Below, one piece after another: positions 24,554 through 33,582 of a stretch of DNA of 46,364 bases (position 1 is the stretch's first letter; each line of letters begins with the position of its first letter). The stretch comes from Bacteroidales bacterium (GTDB lineage Bacteria > Bacteroidota > Bacteroidia > Bacteroidales > UBA7960), in contig SKVW01000009.1 in NCBI GenBank assembly GCA_007129255.1, positions 1-46,364 on the forward strand. The letters are read 5' to 3'. Under the pieces are notes generated by a model. It did no database searches and had not been told where the DNA came from. It saw nothing but the letters and a program-made list of their open reading frames with translations. The position numbers were made by a program, and so were the translations under genes.

Positions 24554-25843
24554 ATGAAGTACCACCCTGTGGATAATGCTTTGTTCCGTCTGAACCGGGA
24601 CAACTTCAGGAAAATGATGAAGCCGGATGCTGTAGCTTTTTTTCATGCCGGGGATTTTGTCCACCGTAGCAGCGACCAGGTTTACCCGTTTCGTCAGAAC
24701 GCCGACTTTTTTTACCTTACAGGAATTGAACAGGAAAAATGCGTTTTGATGCTGTTTCCCAATAGTCCCAATCCGGAATTGAGGGAGGTGCTGTTTCTGC
24801 AACCCTCCAATGAACACATATCCCTATGGGAAGGAGACCGGATTTCAAAAAAACGTGCCAATGATATTTCCGGGGTGGAGAGGGTTTGCTGGCTCAGCGA
24901 ATTCGAAGCCATGCAAAAAGAGGCCATGGTTTATGCGACCTGTGTCTACCTTAATACACCTGAAAATCCCCGCGGAATGCGGGGAAAATATAGCCAGGAT
25001 CTTGAATTTGCCCTTAAGCTGAAAGATCAATACCCTGCCCATCATTACCTGCGGGCCAATCCTTTACTCGGCAATCTCCGCATGGTTAAGTCCATTCCCG
25101 AGCAGGAATTAATCAGGAAAGCCGTGGACATCACCGGGAAGGCCATCCAAAGGGTAATGAAATTTGTAAAACCCGGGGTGGGGGAGTATGAGGTAGAAGC
25201 CGAGATCATTCACGAATATATCCGCAACCGGGCTGGCGGGCATGCCTTTTATCCCGTGGTGGCCTCCGGGGCCAATGCCTGTGTGCTGCATTACAATGCC
25301 AACAATCGCATGTGTAAGGATGGAGATCTTTTGCTTATTGATACCGGGGCAGAATATGCCAATTATGCGGGTGATATTTCCCGCACCATTCCGGTTAACG
25401 GCCGCTTTTCCCAACGGCAGAAAAAGGTTTATGACGCCTGCCTCCGGGTGATGAAATTCGCCCGCGAATTGCTGGTGCCCGGAAACAACCTTTCAGAATA
25501 CCACAAAGAGGTAATGCACTTCATGGAAAAAGAATTGATAGCCTTAGGCTTATTTACCTCTGCAGATTTGAAGAACCAGGACACCGAAAATCTCCTGGTA
25601 AAAAAGTATTTTCCGCATGGTACCTCTCACTTCCTGGGCCTGGATGTACACGATGAAGGTCACCGTTTTGTGAGGTTTCAGCCGGGCATGGTGCTTACCT
25701 GCGAACCAGGGATCTATATACGGGAAGAAGGCATTGGGGTGCGCATTGAAAATGATCTGATGATCACCGAAAACGGCCCGGTCGATCTTTCTTTCGACCT
25801 TCCATTGGAAACTGAAGAAATTGAAGAAATCATGAATTCTTAA
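24554..25843 (+). CDS. pepP: Xaa-Pro aminopeptidase (M24B, aminopeptidase P), copy 1
   Basis: I start at the ATG at 24554 (429 residues), as the track start is a TTG inside a promoter-like box. The protein has an N-terminal creatinase-type domain (about 1-175) and a pita-bread M24 metallopeptidase domain. Its dinuclear metal ligands can be seen: DTGAEYANYAGDISRT (two Asp), FPHGTSHFLGLDVHD (His), CEPGIYI (Glu) and VRIENDLM (Glu). It removes N-terminal residues preceding proline. It is followed after 20 bp by a second M24B gene, so the two are co-transcribed. No signal peptide is present; it is cytoplasmic. Confidence 0.92.
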   Translation: MKYHPVDNALFRLNRDNFRKMMKPDAVAFFHAGDFVHRSSDQVYPFRQNADFFYLTGIEQEKCVLMLFPNSPNPELREVLFLQPSNEHISLWEGDRISKKRANDISGVERVCWLSEFEAMQKEAMVYATCVYLNTPENPRGMRGKYSQDLEFALKLKDQYPAHHYLRANPLLGNLRMVKSIPEQELIRKAVDITGKAIQRVMKFVKPGVGEYEVEAEIIHEYIRNRAGGHAFYPVVASGANACVLHYNANNRMCKDGDLLLIDTGAEYANYAGDISRTIPVNGRFSQRQKKVYDACLRVMKFARELLVPGNNLSEYHKEVMHFMEKELIALGLFTSADLKNQDTENLLVKKYFPHGTSHFLGLDVHDEGHRFVRFQPGMVLTCEPGIYIREEGIGVRIENDLMITENGPVDLSFDLPLETEEIEEIMNS

Positions 25844-25863
25844 ACGATAAAAAACCCAACAAT

Positions 25864-27255
25864 ATGTTTGACAAGCAAACCTATCTGAACCGCAGAGAAA
25901 AATTGAGAAAAAAACTGGAAAGCGGCATTGTTCTGATGCCTGGCAATGTGGATGTCCCCATGAACTATCCCAAAAATCCTTACCACTTCCGGCAGGACAG
26001 CTCTTTCCTCTATTTCTTCGGACTGGATCAGCAGGGCCTGGCAGGAGTGATGGATATTGACAATGGAGGCGATTACCTTTTTGGAGATGATGTAACCCTG
26101 GATGATATTATCTGGATGGGTCCGCAACCTTTACTCAAAGACAAAGCTGCAAAGGTGGGGGTGGAAAATACTGCCCCTTTTTCCGCTTTAGAAGAAGTAG
26201 TGGAAGAGGCCAAAAAGAAAGGCAGAAAAATTCACTTTTTGCCCCCTTACCGGGCCGAAAACAAGCTGCTGCTCGAAGAGCTAACAGGAATCAAACCCTC
26301 CGAGCAAGGTCAAAAGACCTCGGTTGAACTGATAAAAGCCGTGGTGGAACTAAGGTCGGTAAAAGAAGACCAGGAAATTGCCGAAATTGAAAAAGCAATG
26401 GAGGTGGCTTACCTCATGCATACTACGGCAATGAAAATGGCAAAGCCGGGTGTTTACGAGCGGGATATTGCCGGAGTAGTGGAAGGCATTGCCATTTCAA
26501 AAGGCGGAATGCTTTCCTTCCCCCTGATCCTTACCATAAACGGGGAAACCCTGCACAACCATTACCATGGCAACAAACTGGAGGAAGGCCGGTTGCTGCT
26601 GATTGACGGCGGCGCCGAAAACCAGATGCATTATGCCACGGATCATACCCGCACTTACCCCGTAGGCGGAAAATTCAGCCCTATTCAAAAGGAGATCTAT
26701 GAAATTGTATTGGATGCACAGATAAAGGCAATCCAGGCTATCAAACCGGAGGTGCCTTTCCGGGATATTCATATGCTGGCCGCCCAAACCATTACAGAAG
26801 GCCTTCAAAAGGTCGGACTCATGAAAGGCGATGCCAAAGCCGCTGTGGAACAGGGCGCTCATGCATTGTTTATGCCTCACGGTCTGGGGCACATGATGGG
26901 ACTGGATGTGCACGATATGGAAGATCTGGGTGAAGATTTCGTCGGCTATGATGAGGAGATTCAACGGGCCAAAAACTTTGGAACGGCATTTTTGCGGCTA
27001 GGACGCAGGCTTAAGCCCGGCTTCGTATTAACCGTTGAACCAGGAATATATTTCATTCCGGCCCTGATAGAAAAATGGGAAAACGAAGGGAAGTTTACCG
27101 AATTCATCAACTATTCAAAAGTGAAAGAATATACCGGCTTTGGAGGTATCCGGATCGAAGACGAAGTTTTGGTAACAAAAAACGGCTACAGAGTTTTGGG
27201 TAAACCCATACCAAAAACAGTGGAAGATATAGAAGCCCTTATGAACGGGGCCTGA
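25864..27255 (+). CDS. Xaa-Pro aminopeptidase family (M24B), copy 2
   Basis: This 463-residue aminopeptidase P paralogue has an N-terminal domain (1-180) and a C-terminal M24 domain with ligands in DGGAENQMHYATDHTRT, MPHGLGHMMGLDVHD, VEPGIYFIP and GIRIEDEVLVT. Relative to its neighbour it has an insert after the HGLGH motif (GEDFVGYDEEIQRAKNFG), usual in the eukaryote-like/prolidase-like branch. It probably differs in preference, for example dipeptides versus longer peptides, but that is inference. It ends 8 bp before a strong terminator. Confidence 0.9.
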   Translation: MFDKQTYLNRREKLRKKLESGIVLMPGNVDVPMNYPKNPYHFRQDSSFLYFFGLDQQGLAGVMDIDNGGDYLFGDDVTLDDIIWMGPQPLLKDKAAKVGVENTAPFSALEEVVEEAKKKGRKIHFLPPYRAENKLLLEELTGIKPSEQGQKTSVELIKAVVELRSVKEDQEIAEIEKAMEVAYLMHTTAMKMAKPGVYERDIAGVVEGIAISKGGMLSFPLILTINGETLHNHYHGNKLEEGRLLLIDGGAENQMHYATDHTRTYPVGGKFSPIQKEIYEIVLDAQIKAIQAIKPEVPFRDIHMLAAQTITEGLQKVGLMKGDAKAAVEQGAHALFMPHGLGHMMGLDVHDMEDLGEDFVGYDEEIQRAKNFGTAFLRLGRRLKPGFVLTVEPGIYFIPALIEKWENEGKFTEFINYSKVKEYTGFGGIRIEDEVLVTKNGYRVLGKPIPKTVEDIEALMNGA

Positions 27256-27263
27256 TAAAAATA

Positions 27264-27292
27264 AAAAAGCTTCGCATTGAGCGAAGCTTTTT
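27264..27292 (+). terminator. Intrinsic terminator after the aminopeptidase pair
   Basis: AAAAAGCTTCGC and GCGAAGCTTTTT form a stem with the 5-nt loop ATTGA and a T-run. It is the clear end of the pepP operon. Confidence 0.85.
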
Positions 27293-27371
27293 CCTCGGGG
27301 GGGAGGTAGTCATCCCGGGGGTTCTCACATTCCGGAACAACAGGTATTTTTAAATCACTTTTTGTGAAACT

Positions 27372-27590
27372 TCAGTTGTATTCAAGCAGCAGTCCTGCTT
27401 TTCTGAGGCGCAGCCTGGTGGGAGCTTCCTGGTTGATGCGTTCATAGGTAATCTGGTTTTGGTTGCACCAGCTTACAATGTCATTTGTAGAATCATCCAT
27501 TCCGTAAAAATCGTTCGCCAAATGATCTTCAACGCACACCAATCCTTCTCTGCTTCTTAGCAGTTTTAAAATAATGTCTTTGTAGGTCAT
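27372..27590 (-). CDS. Small uncharacterised protein, 72 residues
   Basis: I do not recognise this protein. It is 72 residues, with mixed alpha content, two cysteines (LVCVEDHL and VSWCNQNQ) and no signal or membrane segment. It starts 24 bp after the stop of another small protein gene on the same strand and shares its promoter. Start and codon use look genuine, and the downstream gap is short. Possibly a small DNA- or nucleotide-binding helper, but there is no direct evidence. Confidence 0.6.
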   Translation of the reverse strand: MTYKDIILKLLRSREGLVCVEDHLANDFYGMDDSTNDIVSWCNQNQITYERINQEAPTRLRLRKAGLLLEYN

Positions 27591-27614
27591 TGCCTTGAAT
27601 TAAAACAGGGATAA

Positions 27615-27785
27615 TTATCTGCTTTCGCTCTTACTGAGTTCCATGGCGGCCAGCTGTCTTTTAACCTCCTTATAACTGCGTATAAGTTTTGAGATCAATT
27701 CACACTCCCGCGTGTTGAGCAGGTAAATAACATCCTGGTTTTTTTCAAGATCTTCTAGGTACTTTAATTCTTTATCGGATAGCAT
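27615..27785 (-). CDS. Small uncharacterised protein, 56 residues (below track cutoff)
   Basis: This ORF is too short for the track. It runs from the ATG at 27785 to a TAA at 27615 and encodes a highly charged helical peptide (MLSDKELKYLEDLEKNQDVI ... KEVKRQLAAMELSKSESR) with heptad-like spacing of hydrophobic residues, suggesting a short coiled coil. It has an exact -7 box about 65 bp upstream and is followed after 24 bp by the 72-residue gene, giving a two-gene operon. I do not recognise it. Confidence 0.55.
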   Translation of the reverse strand: MLSDKELKYLEDLEKNQDVIYLLNTRECELISKLIRSYKEVKRQLAAMELSKSESR

Positions 27786-27850
27786 AGTAATTTTTTTTTG
27801 GTTCTTAATGTATCTTATCGGACAATTTTTTATTAGCTATTGTTACAACA

Positions 27851-27858
27851 CAAATATA
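27851..27858 (-). promoter_or_regulatory. -7 element TATATTTG for the small-protein operon
   Basis: On the minus strand this is TATATTTG, an exact TAnnTTTG match about 65 bp upstream of the 56-codon gene, in a 202-bp gap with no other feature. Confidence 0.45.
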
Positions 27859-27987
27859 GGCCGATGAAAATAGAGTAAGGTCATTGAAATTACCCTATTT
27901 GACCAATAGATTTACGTGGTTAATTCCAGGTATTTTTACCTGATAACCCGCTGAAATTATTAGAGAAAAAAATGGTTTAACGGTTGA

Positions 27988-29742
27988 TTACCAAAACCCT
28001 GGGTTGGGCACGGCCTCAATAAGCTTTTTGGTATAAGCGTGGGCGGGATGGGCATAAAGATGATCTGCTTCACCCGTTTCGATCATTTGACCGTCTTTCA
28101 TGACCATGATGCGATCGGCCATGTATTTTACGACCGAGAGGTCATGGGAAATGAAGATGTAAGTAAGGTCAAACGCTTCTTTCAGTGCATTGAGCAGGTT
28201 GAGTACCTGTGCCTGCACCGAGACATCGAGTGCCGATACGGATTCATCGCAAATGATAAACTCCGGTTGAAGGGCAATTGCCCTGGCAATGCAGATCCTT
28301 TGTCGCTGTCCGCCACTGAATTCATGGGGGTAACGGTAAAAATGCCTTTCCTCCAGGTTTACTTTTTTCAGAAGTTCCATCACCTTTTCTTTGCGCTGAC
28401 CATCATTTGAAAGGATCTTATGCACCCGCATGGGCTCCATAATGGATTTTCCCACCATCAGGCCGGGGGTGAGGGATGAATAAGGATCCTGGAAGATGAT
28501 CTGGAATTTTGGCCTGAGCCGGCGAAGGGCCGAATCGGAAAGGGAAGCCAGGTTGGTTCCCTTGTAAATGATTTGACCCTCTTTGGGCTCCACAAGGCGC
28601 ATCAGGCTGCGCCCAAGGGTGGTTTTTCCGCAACCCGACTCTCCAACGAGGCCGAGGGTTTCTCCTTTGTAAACCGAAAAGCTGACGTTGTCAACCGCCT
28701 TGTAATGTTCAACGGCTTTCCCAAGGAAGGTTTTTCGGGTGACAAAAAAAGTTTTCAATCCGGAGATTTCCAACACCGGTTTTTGCGAATAAATCCGCTC
28801 GTGATTTTTTTTTCTTTTCCCGGAAAAGGAAAGTTCCTTTGCTGTTTCCGATTCTCCGGGTTCTTTTTGAGAGCCTTCTGCAGCCGGAGCTTCAAGAAAA
28901 TCTTTTACCACGGGAAGTTTTTCCATGCGCCCTTTTAAGCCCGGGCGGCAGGCCAATAGTGCCCGGGTGTATGGATGCTTGGCTGCGGTAAAAATGCTTC
29001 TTATGGTATCAAATTCCACTACTTTTCCTTCCAGCATTACCGAAGCATGGGAAGCAATTTGCCCGACCACCCCAAGGTCGTGCGAAATAAAGATGATTCC
29101 CATATTATGATCCTGCTGAAGGGTATTCATGAGTTCTATGATACTTTTTTGTACGGTCACATCCAGGGCGGTAGTGGGCTCATCGGCAATCAGCAGGGAT
29201 GGGTTACAGGCTATGGCCATAGCGATCATTACCCTTTGGCGTTGCCCCCCGGACAACTCATGAGGCCAGGCTTTAACCGCTTTTTCAGGAGAGGGAAGTT
29301 TTACTTCACGGAAAAGATCCAGCACTTTTTGTCTTGCCTCAGCAGGTTTGGCCTTACGGTGCCATACCAGGCTTTCCATTACCTGCTTTCCGCAGCGTTT
29401 TACCGGGTTCAGGGAGGTCATGGGTTCCTGGAAGATCATGGAAATATGGTTTCCCCTGATGTGCTGCATTTGCTGCTCATCAATGGAAAGCAGGTCGGTT
29501 ATCCCTTTATTAGGGTGATCGAACCATATATGACCTGAGGTGATGCGGGCCGTTGACCTGCTGAGCAGGCGCATGACTGCCAGGGCGGTTACAGACTTAC
29601 CCGAACCCGACTCTCCGACAATGCCAAGGGTTTGGCCTTTGTCAAGGGTTAAACTGACCCCTTCCACGGCTTTAACGAGGCCCTCATCAGTAGAAAACTC
29701 CACCGAAAGGTTTTCAATAGACAGCAGGGTCTTTTTTTCCAT
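27988..29742 (-). CDS. Fused two-domain oligopeptide-type ABC transporter ATPase
   Basis: I start at the ATG at 29742 (584 residues, [12 protein letters not shown]). The track start lies beyond a terminator hairpin. The protein is two ABC ATPases in one chain, like GsiA/YejF or a DppD-DppF fusion. Domain 1 has [22 protein letters not shown] and [13 protein letters not shown]. Domain 2 has [24 protein letters not shown] and [13 protein letters not shown]. Each is followed by an oligopeptide-type C-terminal extension ([13 protein letters not shown] and [13 protein letters not shown]). A charged linker of about 50 residues joins them. It would energise uptake of peptides or similar solutes. No permease or binding protein is in the window, so its membrane partners must be elsewhere. 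A secreted dipeptidase gene lies directly upstream. Confidence 0.9.
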   Translation of the reverse strand: MEKKTLLSIENLSVEFSTDEGLVKAVEGVSLTLDKGQTLGIVGESGSGKSVTALAVMRLLSRSTARITSGHIWFDHPNKGITDLLSIDEQQMQHIRGNHISMIFQEPMTSLNPVKRCGKQVMESLVWHRKAKPAEARQKVLDLFREVKLPSPEKAVKAWPHELSGGQRQRVMIAMAIACNPSLLIADEPTTALDVTVQKSIIELMNTLQQDHNMGIIFISHDLGVVGQIASHASVMLEGKVVEFDTIRSIFTAAKHPYTRALLACRPGLKGRMEKLPVVKDFLEAPAAEGSQKEPGESETAKELSFSGKRKKNHERIYSQKPVLEISGLKTFFVTRKTFLGKAVEHYKAVDNVSFSVYKGETLGLVGESGCGKTTLGRSLMRLVEPKEGQIIYKGTNLASLSDSALRRLRPKFQIIFQDPYSSLTPGLMVGKSIMEPMRVHKILSNDGQRKEKVMELLKKVNLEERHFYRYPHEFSGGQRQRICIARAIALQPEFIICDESVSALDVSVQAQVLNLLNALKEAFDLTYIFISHDLSVVKYMADRIMVMKDGQMIETGEADHLYAHPAHAYTKKLIEAVPNPGFW

Positions 29743-29768
29743 TGACTTATTTCTTTGGACAAACATAC

Positions 29769-29801
29769 AAAAAAAGCCATCCGTTAAGAATGGCTTTTTT
29801 T
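29769..29801. terminator. Bidirectional terminator between dipeptidase and ABC genes
   Basis: AAAAAAGCCAT and ATGGCTTTTTTT form a stem around CCGTTAAGA with T-runs on both strands. It lies 13 bp past the stop of the C69 peptidase gene and upstream of the corrected ABC ATPase start, which supports that start. Confidence 0.8.
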
Positions 29802-29814
29802 GGGGCAATGTTTT

Positions 29815-31476
29815 TTAATAGGTTTCTTCACCCTTTTCGCGCCATCTCACCTCGTAATACCCAGGGCGTTTATCCATAACCCTGCGAAGGTGTTCCTGAG
29901 GGTACCCAACCCCTTCCGGCCAGGGACGAAGCTCGTCTTCGGTGCGGATATAGCGGTCGTTGTATTTGGAGAAAATGTGGTAACCCAATTCCCTCCAGCG
30001 CTGAACGGTGTATTCTGCATTGTTTACACTAAAATCGGTGAGGTATTCCTTCATGATCTCCTGATCAGTTTCATACAATGCCTGAGCGGCCCGGTCCACA
30101 GCACTGGTCATCGCATGTGAACGGTTTTCCACATCAACCTGTACTTCTTTTATGTCTTCGATGATGTAGTTGTACAAACCATAGGCATAGTTGGCAACAA
30201 GGTTAAATACCCAGAATGCGGAATCCCAGTCAAAATCAATGATATTACCGGTGATCAGGGATTTTGGCGGCTCCATCATGCCCATATAAAGGGGCATGTA
30301 GGCGTTTGAATAAGTGTCGTCCACTCCGTACCAGAAAATGCCGCCAATTGGATCGGGCAACCAGTTTCTGGCCTGGGAGATGAAAGAAAAACCGGTTTGG
30401 GGCTGGGAGATGGTACGTTCCCAGGAATAGGTGATGTCTTCTTCATCGTCTTCCAGCTCAAATACCAGTGGGCGCCAGCGGTAAGGATTGTTGTAGGGGC
30501 CGGCGGCATATCCTTCTCCGGTGTAAAAGGGAGTGTCGTGAAAATGGTCACGGACAAACCCGATCATGGCTTCAACAGTAACCTTCTCATCAGGCTTTAC
30601 AAACAAGGGATAAGGATCAGCTCCCTCAACACACCGCCAAAAGTCCGGGGAAAATTCTTTGGAGGGGGCTGCCCGGTTGAAAACACTCCATACGCGGCCT
30701 TCGCAAAGCAAAAGGGAGATAGGGTTGTCGGGGCTGTATGCATCCACAAAACTGAATTCTTCTTTGGGCTGGTCTTTTCCAAACCATCCCATTTCGCGTG
30801 CAAAGTCAACCAGATCATCCGACCACATCCAGTTTTCGGTGTCGTTCCAGTCGATTTGCCTTACGCGGGCATGGTTGGCATGTGCGGCAATGTAACCATC
30901 AGGTACGCGTGCAGCTACCCATACAGCACCTTCACCATGCTCGCCTTTTCCGATAAACTCCATGATCCATGCTTCATTTTTATCCGCAATGGAAAAGGAT
31001 TCTCCCGTGCTTTTATATCCATAATCCTCCACCAGGCCGGTCATGATCTCAATGGCTTCCCTGGCGGTTTTGGCACGTTGCAAAGCAGTATACATCATGG
31101 CACCATAGTCGATAAAACCGTTTCCTCCGTGCAGTTCCTCCCGTCCGGTGAAAGTGGTTTCACCTATGGCCACCTGGTGCTCGTTCATGTTGCCGATTAC
31201 ACGGTAAGTACGGGGTACTTGCGGGATTTTTCCTAAAAGGGCATTGGTATGCCAGGAGTATATTTCCAGGGAGTCTTCGGGGCCATATTCACCTCCCGGG
31301 TAAAAATACAATGGATCCATAAAACCCCCTGCGTCGGCCAGGTAGCTGATCATTACACTACCATCGGCACTGGCACCACTGGATACCAATACGTTGGTGC
31401 AGGCGCTGACCCTGGTGGTTAACCCTGAAAATAAAACAATCACCAGGGCTATCGTTAAAACAATATTCTTTTTCAT
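29815..31476 (-). CDS. Secreted C69-family dipeptidase
   Basis: I start at the ATG at 31476 (553 residues), which gives a clean signal peptide (MKKNIVLTIALVIVLFSG). Peptidase family C69 enzymes are N-terminal-nucleophile hydrolases in which a Cys is exposed by cleavage. Here Cys26 in VSAC-TNVLVSSGASADGSVM fits that role, so signal-peptide removal next to the Cys may itself activate the enzyme. The same context resembles a lipobox (VSAC), so lipidation is a competing possibility. Conserved family blocks include GNMNEHQVAIGETTFTGRE and GESFSIADKNEAWIMEF. It cleaves dipeptides outside the cytoplasm and may supply the peptide-type ABC transporter encoded downstream after a terminator. Confidence 0.88.
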   Translation of the reverse strand: MKKNIVLTIALVIVLFSGLTTRVSACTNVLVSSGASADGSVMISYLADAGGFMDPLYFYPGGEYGPEDSLEIYSWHTNALLGKIPQVPRTYRVIGNMNEHQVAIGETTFTGREELHGGNGFIDYGAMMYTALQRAKTAREAIEIMTGLVEDYGYKSTGESFSIADKNEAWIMEFIGKGEHGEGAVWVAARVPDGYIAAHANHARVRQIDWNDTENWMWSDDLVDFAREMGWFGKDQPKEEFSFVDAYSPDNPISLLLCEGRVWSVFNRAAPSKEFSPDFWRCVEGADPYPLFVKPDEKVTVEAMIGFVRDHFHDTPFYTGEGYAAGPYNNPYRWRPLVFELEDDEEDITYSWERTISQPQTGFSFISQARNWLPDPIGGIFWYGVDDTYSNAYMPLYMGMMEPPKSLITGNIIDFDWDSAFWVFNLVANYAYGLYNYIIEDIKEVQVDVENRSHAMTSAVDRAAQALYETDQEIMKEYLTDFSVNNAEYTVQRWRELGYHIFSKYNDRYIRTEDELRPWPEGVGYPQEHLRRVMDKRPGYYEVRWREKGEETY

Positions 31477-31514
31477 AATAAAAAATGTTGGTTTTTTTGT
31501 GTTTTGAAGCGCTA

Positions 31515-31522
31515 CAAAAATA
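31515..31522 (-). promoter_or_regulatory. -7 element TATTTTTG for the C69 dipeptidase
   Basis: The minus-strand reading TATTTTTG matches TAnnTTTG exactly, 38 bp before the ATG at 31476. It also argues against the track start at 31557, which is upstream of this box. Confidence 0.55.
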
Positions 31523-31606
31523 ATAGAAATCCTAAACTTTAAATGGGAATTTTCCAAATGCTATTAAGGAAAGTAAAAAAATCGGCCGGATACGGCCTTC
31601 ATTTAT

Positions 31607-31614
31607 TATCTTTG
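31607..31614 (+). promoter_or_regulatory. -7 element TATCTTTG for the lipoprotein-queD operon
   Basis: TATCTTTG is an exact TAnnTTTG match 36 bp before the lipoprotein ATG at 31651. It is back-to-back with the divergent C69 promoter. Confidence 0.55.
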
Positions 31615-31650
31615 TAAGGGATTATTTTTTTAAAATTAAATATATTGATT

Positions 31651-32247
31651 ATGTATAGGAGAATGTTGTTTTTTGCAATTGCCGCGTTAATTTTAGCCGC
31701 TTGCGGGCCACGCACCGAACCTGCCGAAGAAACTGCCGTTACACCCGAAACCCCCGTGGGGTTGCTGGTTTTAGAAGAACAGCAGGCTTTTTTCAATAAT
31801 CTTATGCGTTTGTGCGGACAGTCTTTTGAAGGAGAACAGATTTACCGCAGCCACCACGCTCCGGGTTGGGAGGGCGAAGAGCTTATTATGCATGTGGAGG
31901 TTTGCGAAGCTACCCATATCCAGATTCCTTTTCATATAGGAGATGACCATTCCCGCACCTGGATTTTCCTGGTGGAAGACGGCAGGCTCAGATTTCGCCA
32001 TGACCATCGCTATCCTGATGGCACCCCCGAAGAAGAAACCCTTTACGGAGGATATGCCGATGATACCGGCACGGCTTTTGTTCAACATTTCCCTGCTGAC
32101 GATTACACGGCAGAAGTTATTGACGGAGGGGAAGGGAATGTCTGGACGGTAAAAATGGATGAAAACATGACCACCTTTACATACCGCCTTGAACGTGATG
32201 GAGAAAAACGCCTTCGGGTAGATTTTGACCTGACCCGCCCCTTGTAA
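31651..32247 (+). CDS. Uncharacterised lipoprotein, 198 residues
   Basis: The start is the ATG at 31651; the track begins two codons earlier at a TTG. The signal sequence MYRRMLFFAIAALILAACG carries a lipobox LAAC with Cys18. The mature protein is acidic, with a beta-rich region (HIQIPFHIGDDHSRTWIFLVED, LRFRHDHRYPDGTPEEE). I do not recognise a named family, although the length and the GDDHSRTW stretch suggest a small secreted beta-sandwich. It is the first gene of a four-gene rightward run (hydrolase, TonB-like, queD). Confidence 0.75.
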   Translation: MYRRMLFFAIAALILAACGPRTEPAEETAVTPETPVGLLVLEEQQAFFNNLMRLCGQSFEGEQIYRSHHAPGWEGEELIMHVEVCEATHIQIPFHIGDDHSRTWIFLVEDGRLRFRHDHRYPDGTPEEETLYGGYADDTGTAFVQHFPADDYTAEVIDGGEGNVWTVKMDENMTTFTYRLERDGEKRLRVDFDLTRPL

Positions 32248-32266
32248 TTTTAATGGAGTTGAATGA

Positions 32267-33076
32267 ATGGAGTTTAAAAAAGAAGACGGTAACACCCTTT
32301 ATTATAAAACGTATTTAAAATCTCCCGACGCACCCTGGGTAACTTTTATCCATGGGGTAGGGGGGAGTTCTATCATCTGGTTTAAACAAATCCGGGATTT
32401 TTCCAAACATTTCAATGTGGTGGTGGTGGACCTTCGCGGTCACGGTCGTTCCCGCGACCTGTTTGAAGCTTACATGGGTAGTCGCTATACCTTTGAAGAT
32501 GTCAGCCGGGACGTATTGGAAGTCATGGACTATCTGGGCATTAAGAAGAGTCATTTTGTTGGCATTTCCCTGGGAACCATCCTCATCAGGGTCATCGCCG
32601 AGATGCAACCCCATCGCGTAGAATCCATGGTGCTGGCCGGAGCCATTACCCGCCTGAATTTCCGGTCCCGCTTTTTGGTGTGGGTTGCCAAAGTATTTAG
32701 GCCGGTATTGCCTTTCATGTGGCTGTACCGCCTTTTTGCACGGATACTCATGCCAAGCCGGCGACATAAGGAAAGCCGCTATTTATTTATCCGGGATGCC
32801 CGAAAAATTTATCAAAGGGAAATCAATCGCTGGTTTAAATTGCTGCGGGATGTTAATCCCCTGCTCCGCTACCATGGCGAGAAAAACCCTCCTATTCCCA
32901 CCCTCTACATGATGGGTGATGAAGACCACCTGTTTTTGAATCCCGTTAAAGAGTTGGTGGAAAACAATGAAATGGCCACTTTGAAAACGGTGCCGCAATC
33001 AGGCCATGTGTGTAATGTGGACCAGCCCGTTTTCTTTAACCGCCATGCCATTGATTTTATTAAGCAAACTTCTTAG
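32267..33076 (+). CDS. Alpha/beta hydrolase
   Basis: This 269-residue alpha/beta-hydrolase fold protein has the oxyanion-hole region FIHGVGGSSIIW, the strand motif VVVVDLRGHGRS and the nucleophile elbow GISLGT with Ser101. The catalytic Asp is probably in YMMGDEDHLFL and the His in QSGHVCNVDQP. The layout resembles 3-oxoadipate enol-lactonase/carboxylesterase-like enzymes, but substrate cannot be assigned. It is 19 bp after the lipoprotein gene, with its ATG in ATGAATGG context, and 33 bp before the TonB-domain gene. Confidence 0.85.
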   Translation: MEFKKEDGNTLYYKTYLKSPDAPWVTFIHGVGGSSIIWFKQIRDFSKHFNVVVVDLRGHGRSRDLFEAYMGSRYTFEDVSRDVLEVMDYLGIKKSHFVGISLGTILIRVIAEMQPHRVESMVLAGAITRLNFRSRFLVWVAKVFRPVLPFMWLYRLFARILMPSRRHKESRYLFIRDARKIYQREINRWFKLLRDVNPLLRYHGEKNPPIPTLYMMGDEDHLFLNPVKELVENNEMATLKTVPQSGHVCNVDQPVFFNRHAIDFIKQTS

Positions 33077-33109
33077 GATTTATTTGTATCTTTCAGGAAA
33101 GAATTTCCT

Positions 33110-33562
33110 ATGGAAAAATCCAGGAAAAAATTTTTAAAACTTCCCCATTTGGATGGAGGCAAAGAATTGCTGAAGGAATTTCTTAAAGAAAACCTGCAAT
33201 ACCCCAAAGAGGCCATTGAAAAAAGAATTGAAGGGGATGTGATTGTTAAATTTAAGGTGACGGGAAAGGGAGAAGTGATTGACCCAAAGGTTGAAAAAGG
33301 AATTGGTTATGGTTGTGATGAAGAAGCCCTCAGGCTGATAAACATGCTGCATTACCAGTCCGTAAAAAACAGGGGCGTGCGCGTAACCACCAACAACAAG
33401 ATAAAAATCCCTTTTCGTTTGCGGCAAGCCCAGAAGAAGGGATCAATAAAAATGAGCTACGCTGAGTCTCCCAAAGAAAAAGACCCGGCAAAAGCAGAAA
33501 CTCCTGAAAAGCCCGCCGGTAAAGGCCGTACCTATTCGTATACCATCAATCTGGGCAATTGA
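33110..33562 (+). CDS. Soluble protein with a TonB C-terminal-like domain
   Basis: This 150-residue protein contains a TonB C-terminal-type fold from about residue 10 to 105. Hallmarks are LQYPKEAIEKRIEGDVIVKFKVTGKGEVIDPKV, then GCDEEALRLINMLHYQSVKNRGVRV and KIKIPFRL. Unlike TonB it has no membrane helix or signal peptide, and the proline-rich spacer is replaced by a lysine/proline/glutamate tail (EKDPAKAETPEKPAGKG) after the domain. It is therefore not an energy transducer in the usual sense. It sits between an alpha/beta hydrolase and queD in one run of genes. Function unknown. Confidence 0.8.
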   Translation: MEKSRKKFLKLPHLDGGKELLKEFLKENLQYPKEAIEKRIEGDVIVKFKVTGKGEVIDPKVEKGIGYGCDEEALRLINMLHYQSVKNRGVRVTTNNKIKIPFRLRQAQKKGSIKMSYAESPKEKDPAKAETPEKPAGKGRTYSYTINLGN

Positions 33563-33582
33563 CCTTTTAAAATTAAGTAATT

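Noticed and set aside
27293-27371. Possible small RNA or attenuator after the pepP terminator (G-rich stretch)
   Set aside because: Only a G-run and a weak 4-bp TCAC/GTGA stem are visible; no promoter or defined structure.
29743-29808. Track N-terminal extension of the ABC ATPase
   Set aside because: It would start upstream of a bidirectional terminator and adds no conserved residues; the ATG at 29742 fits the family.
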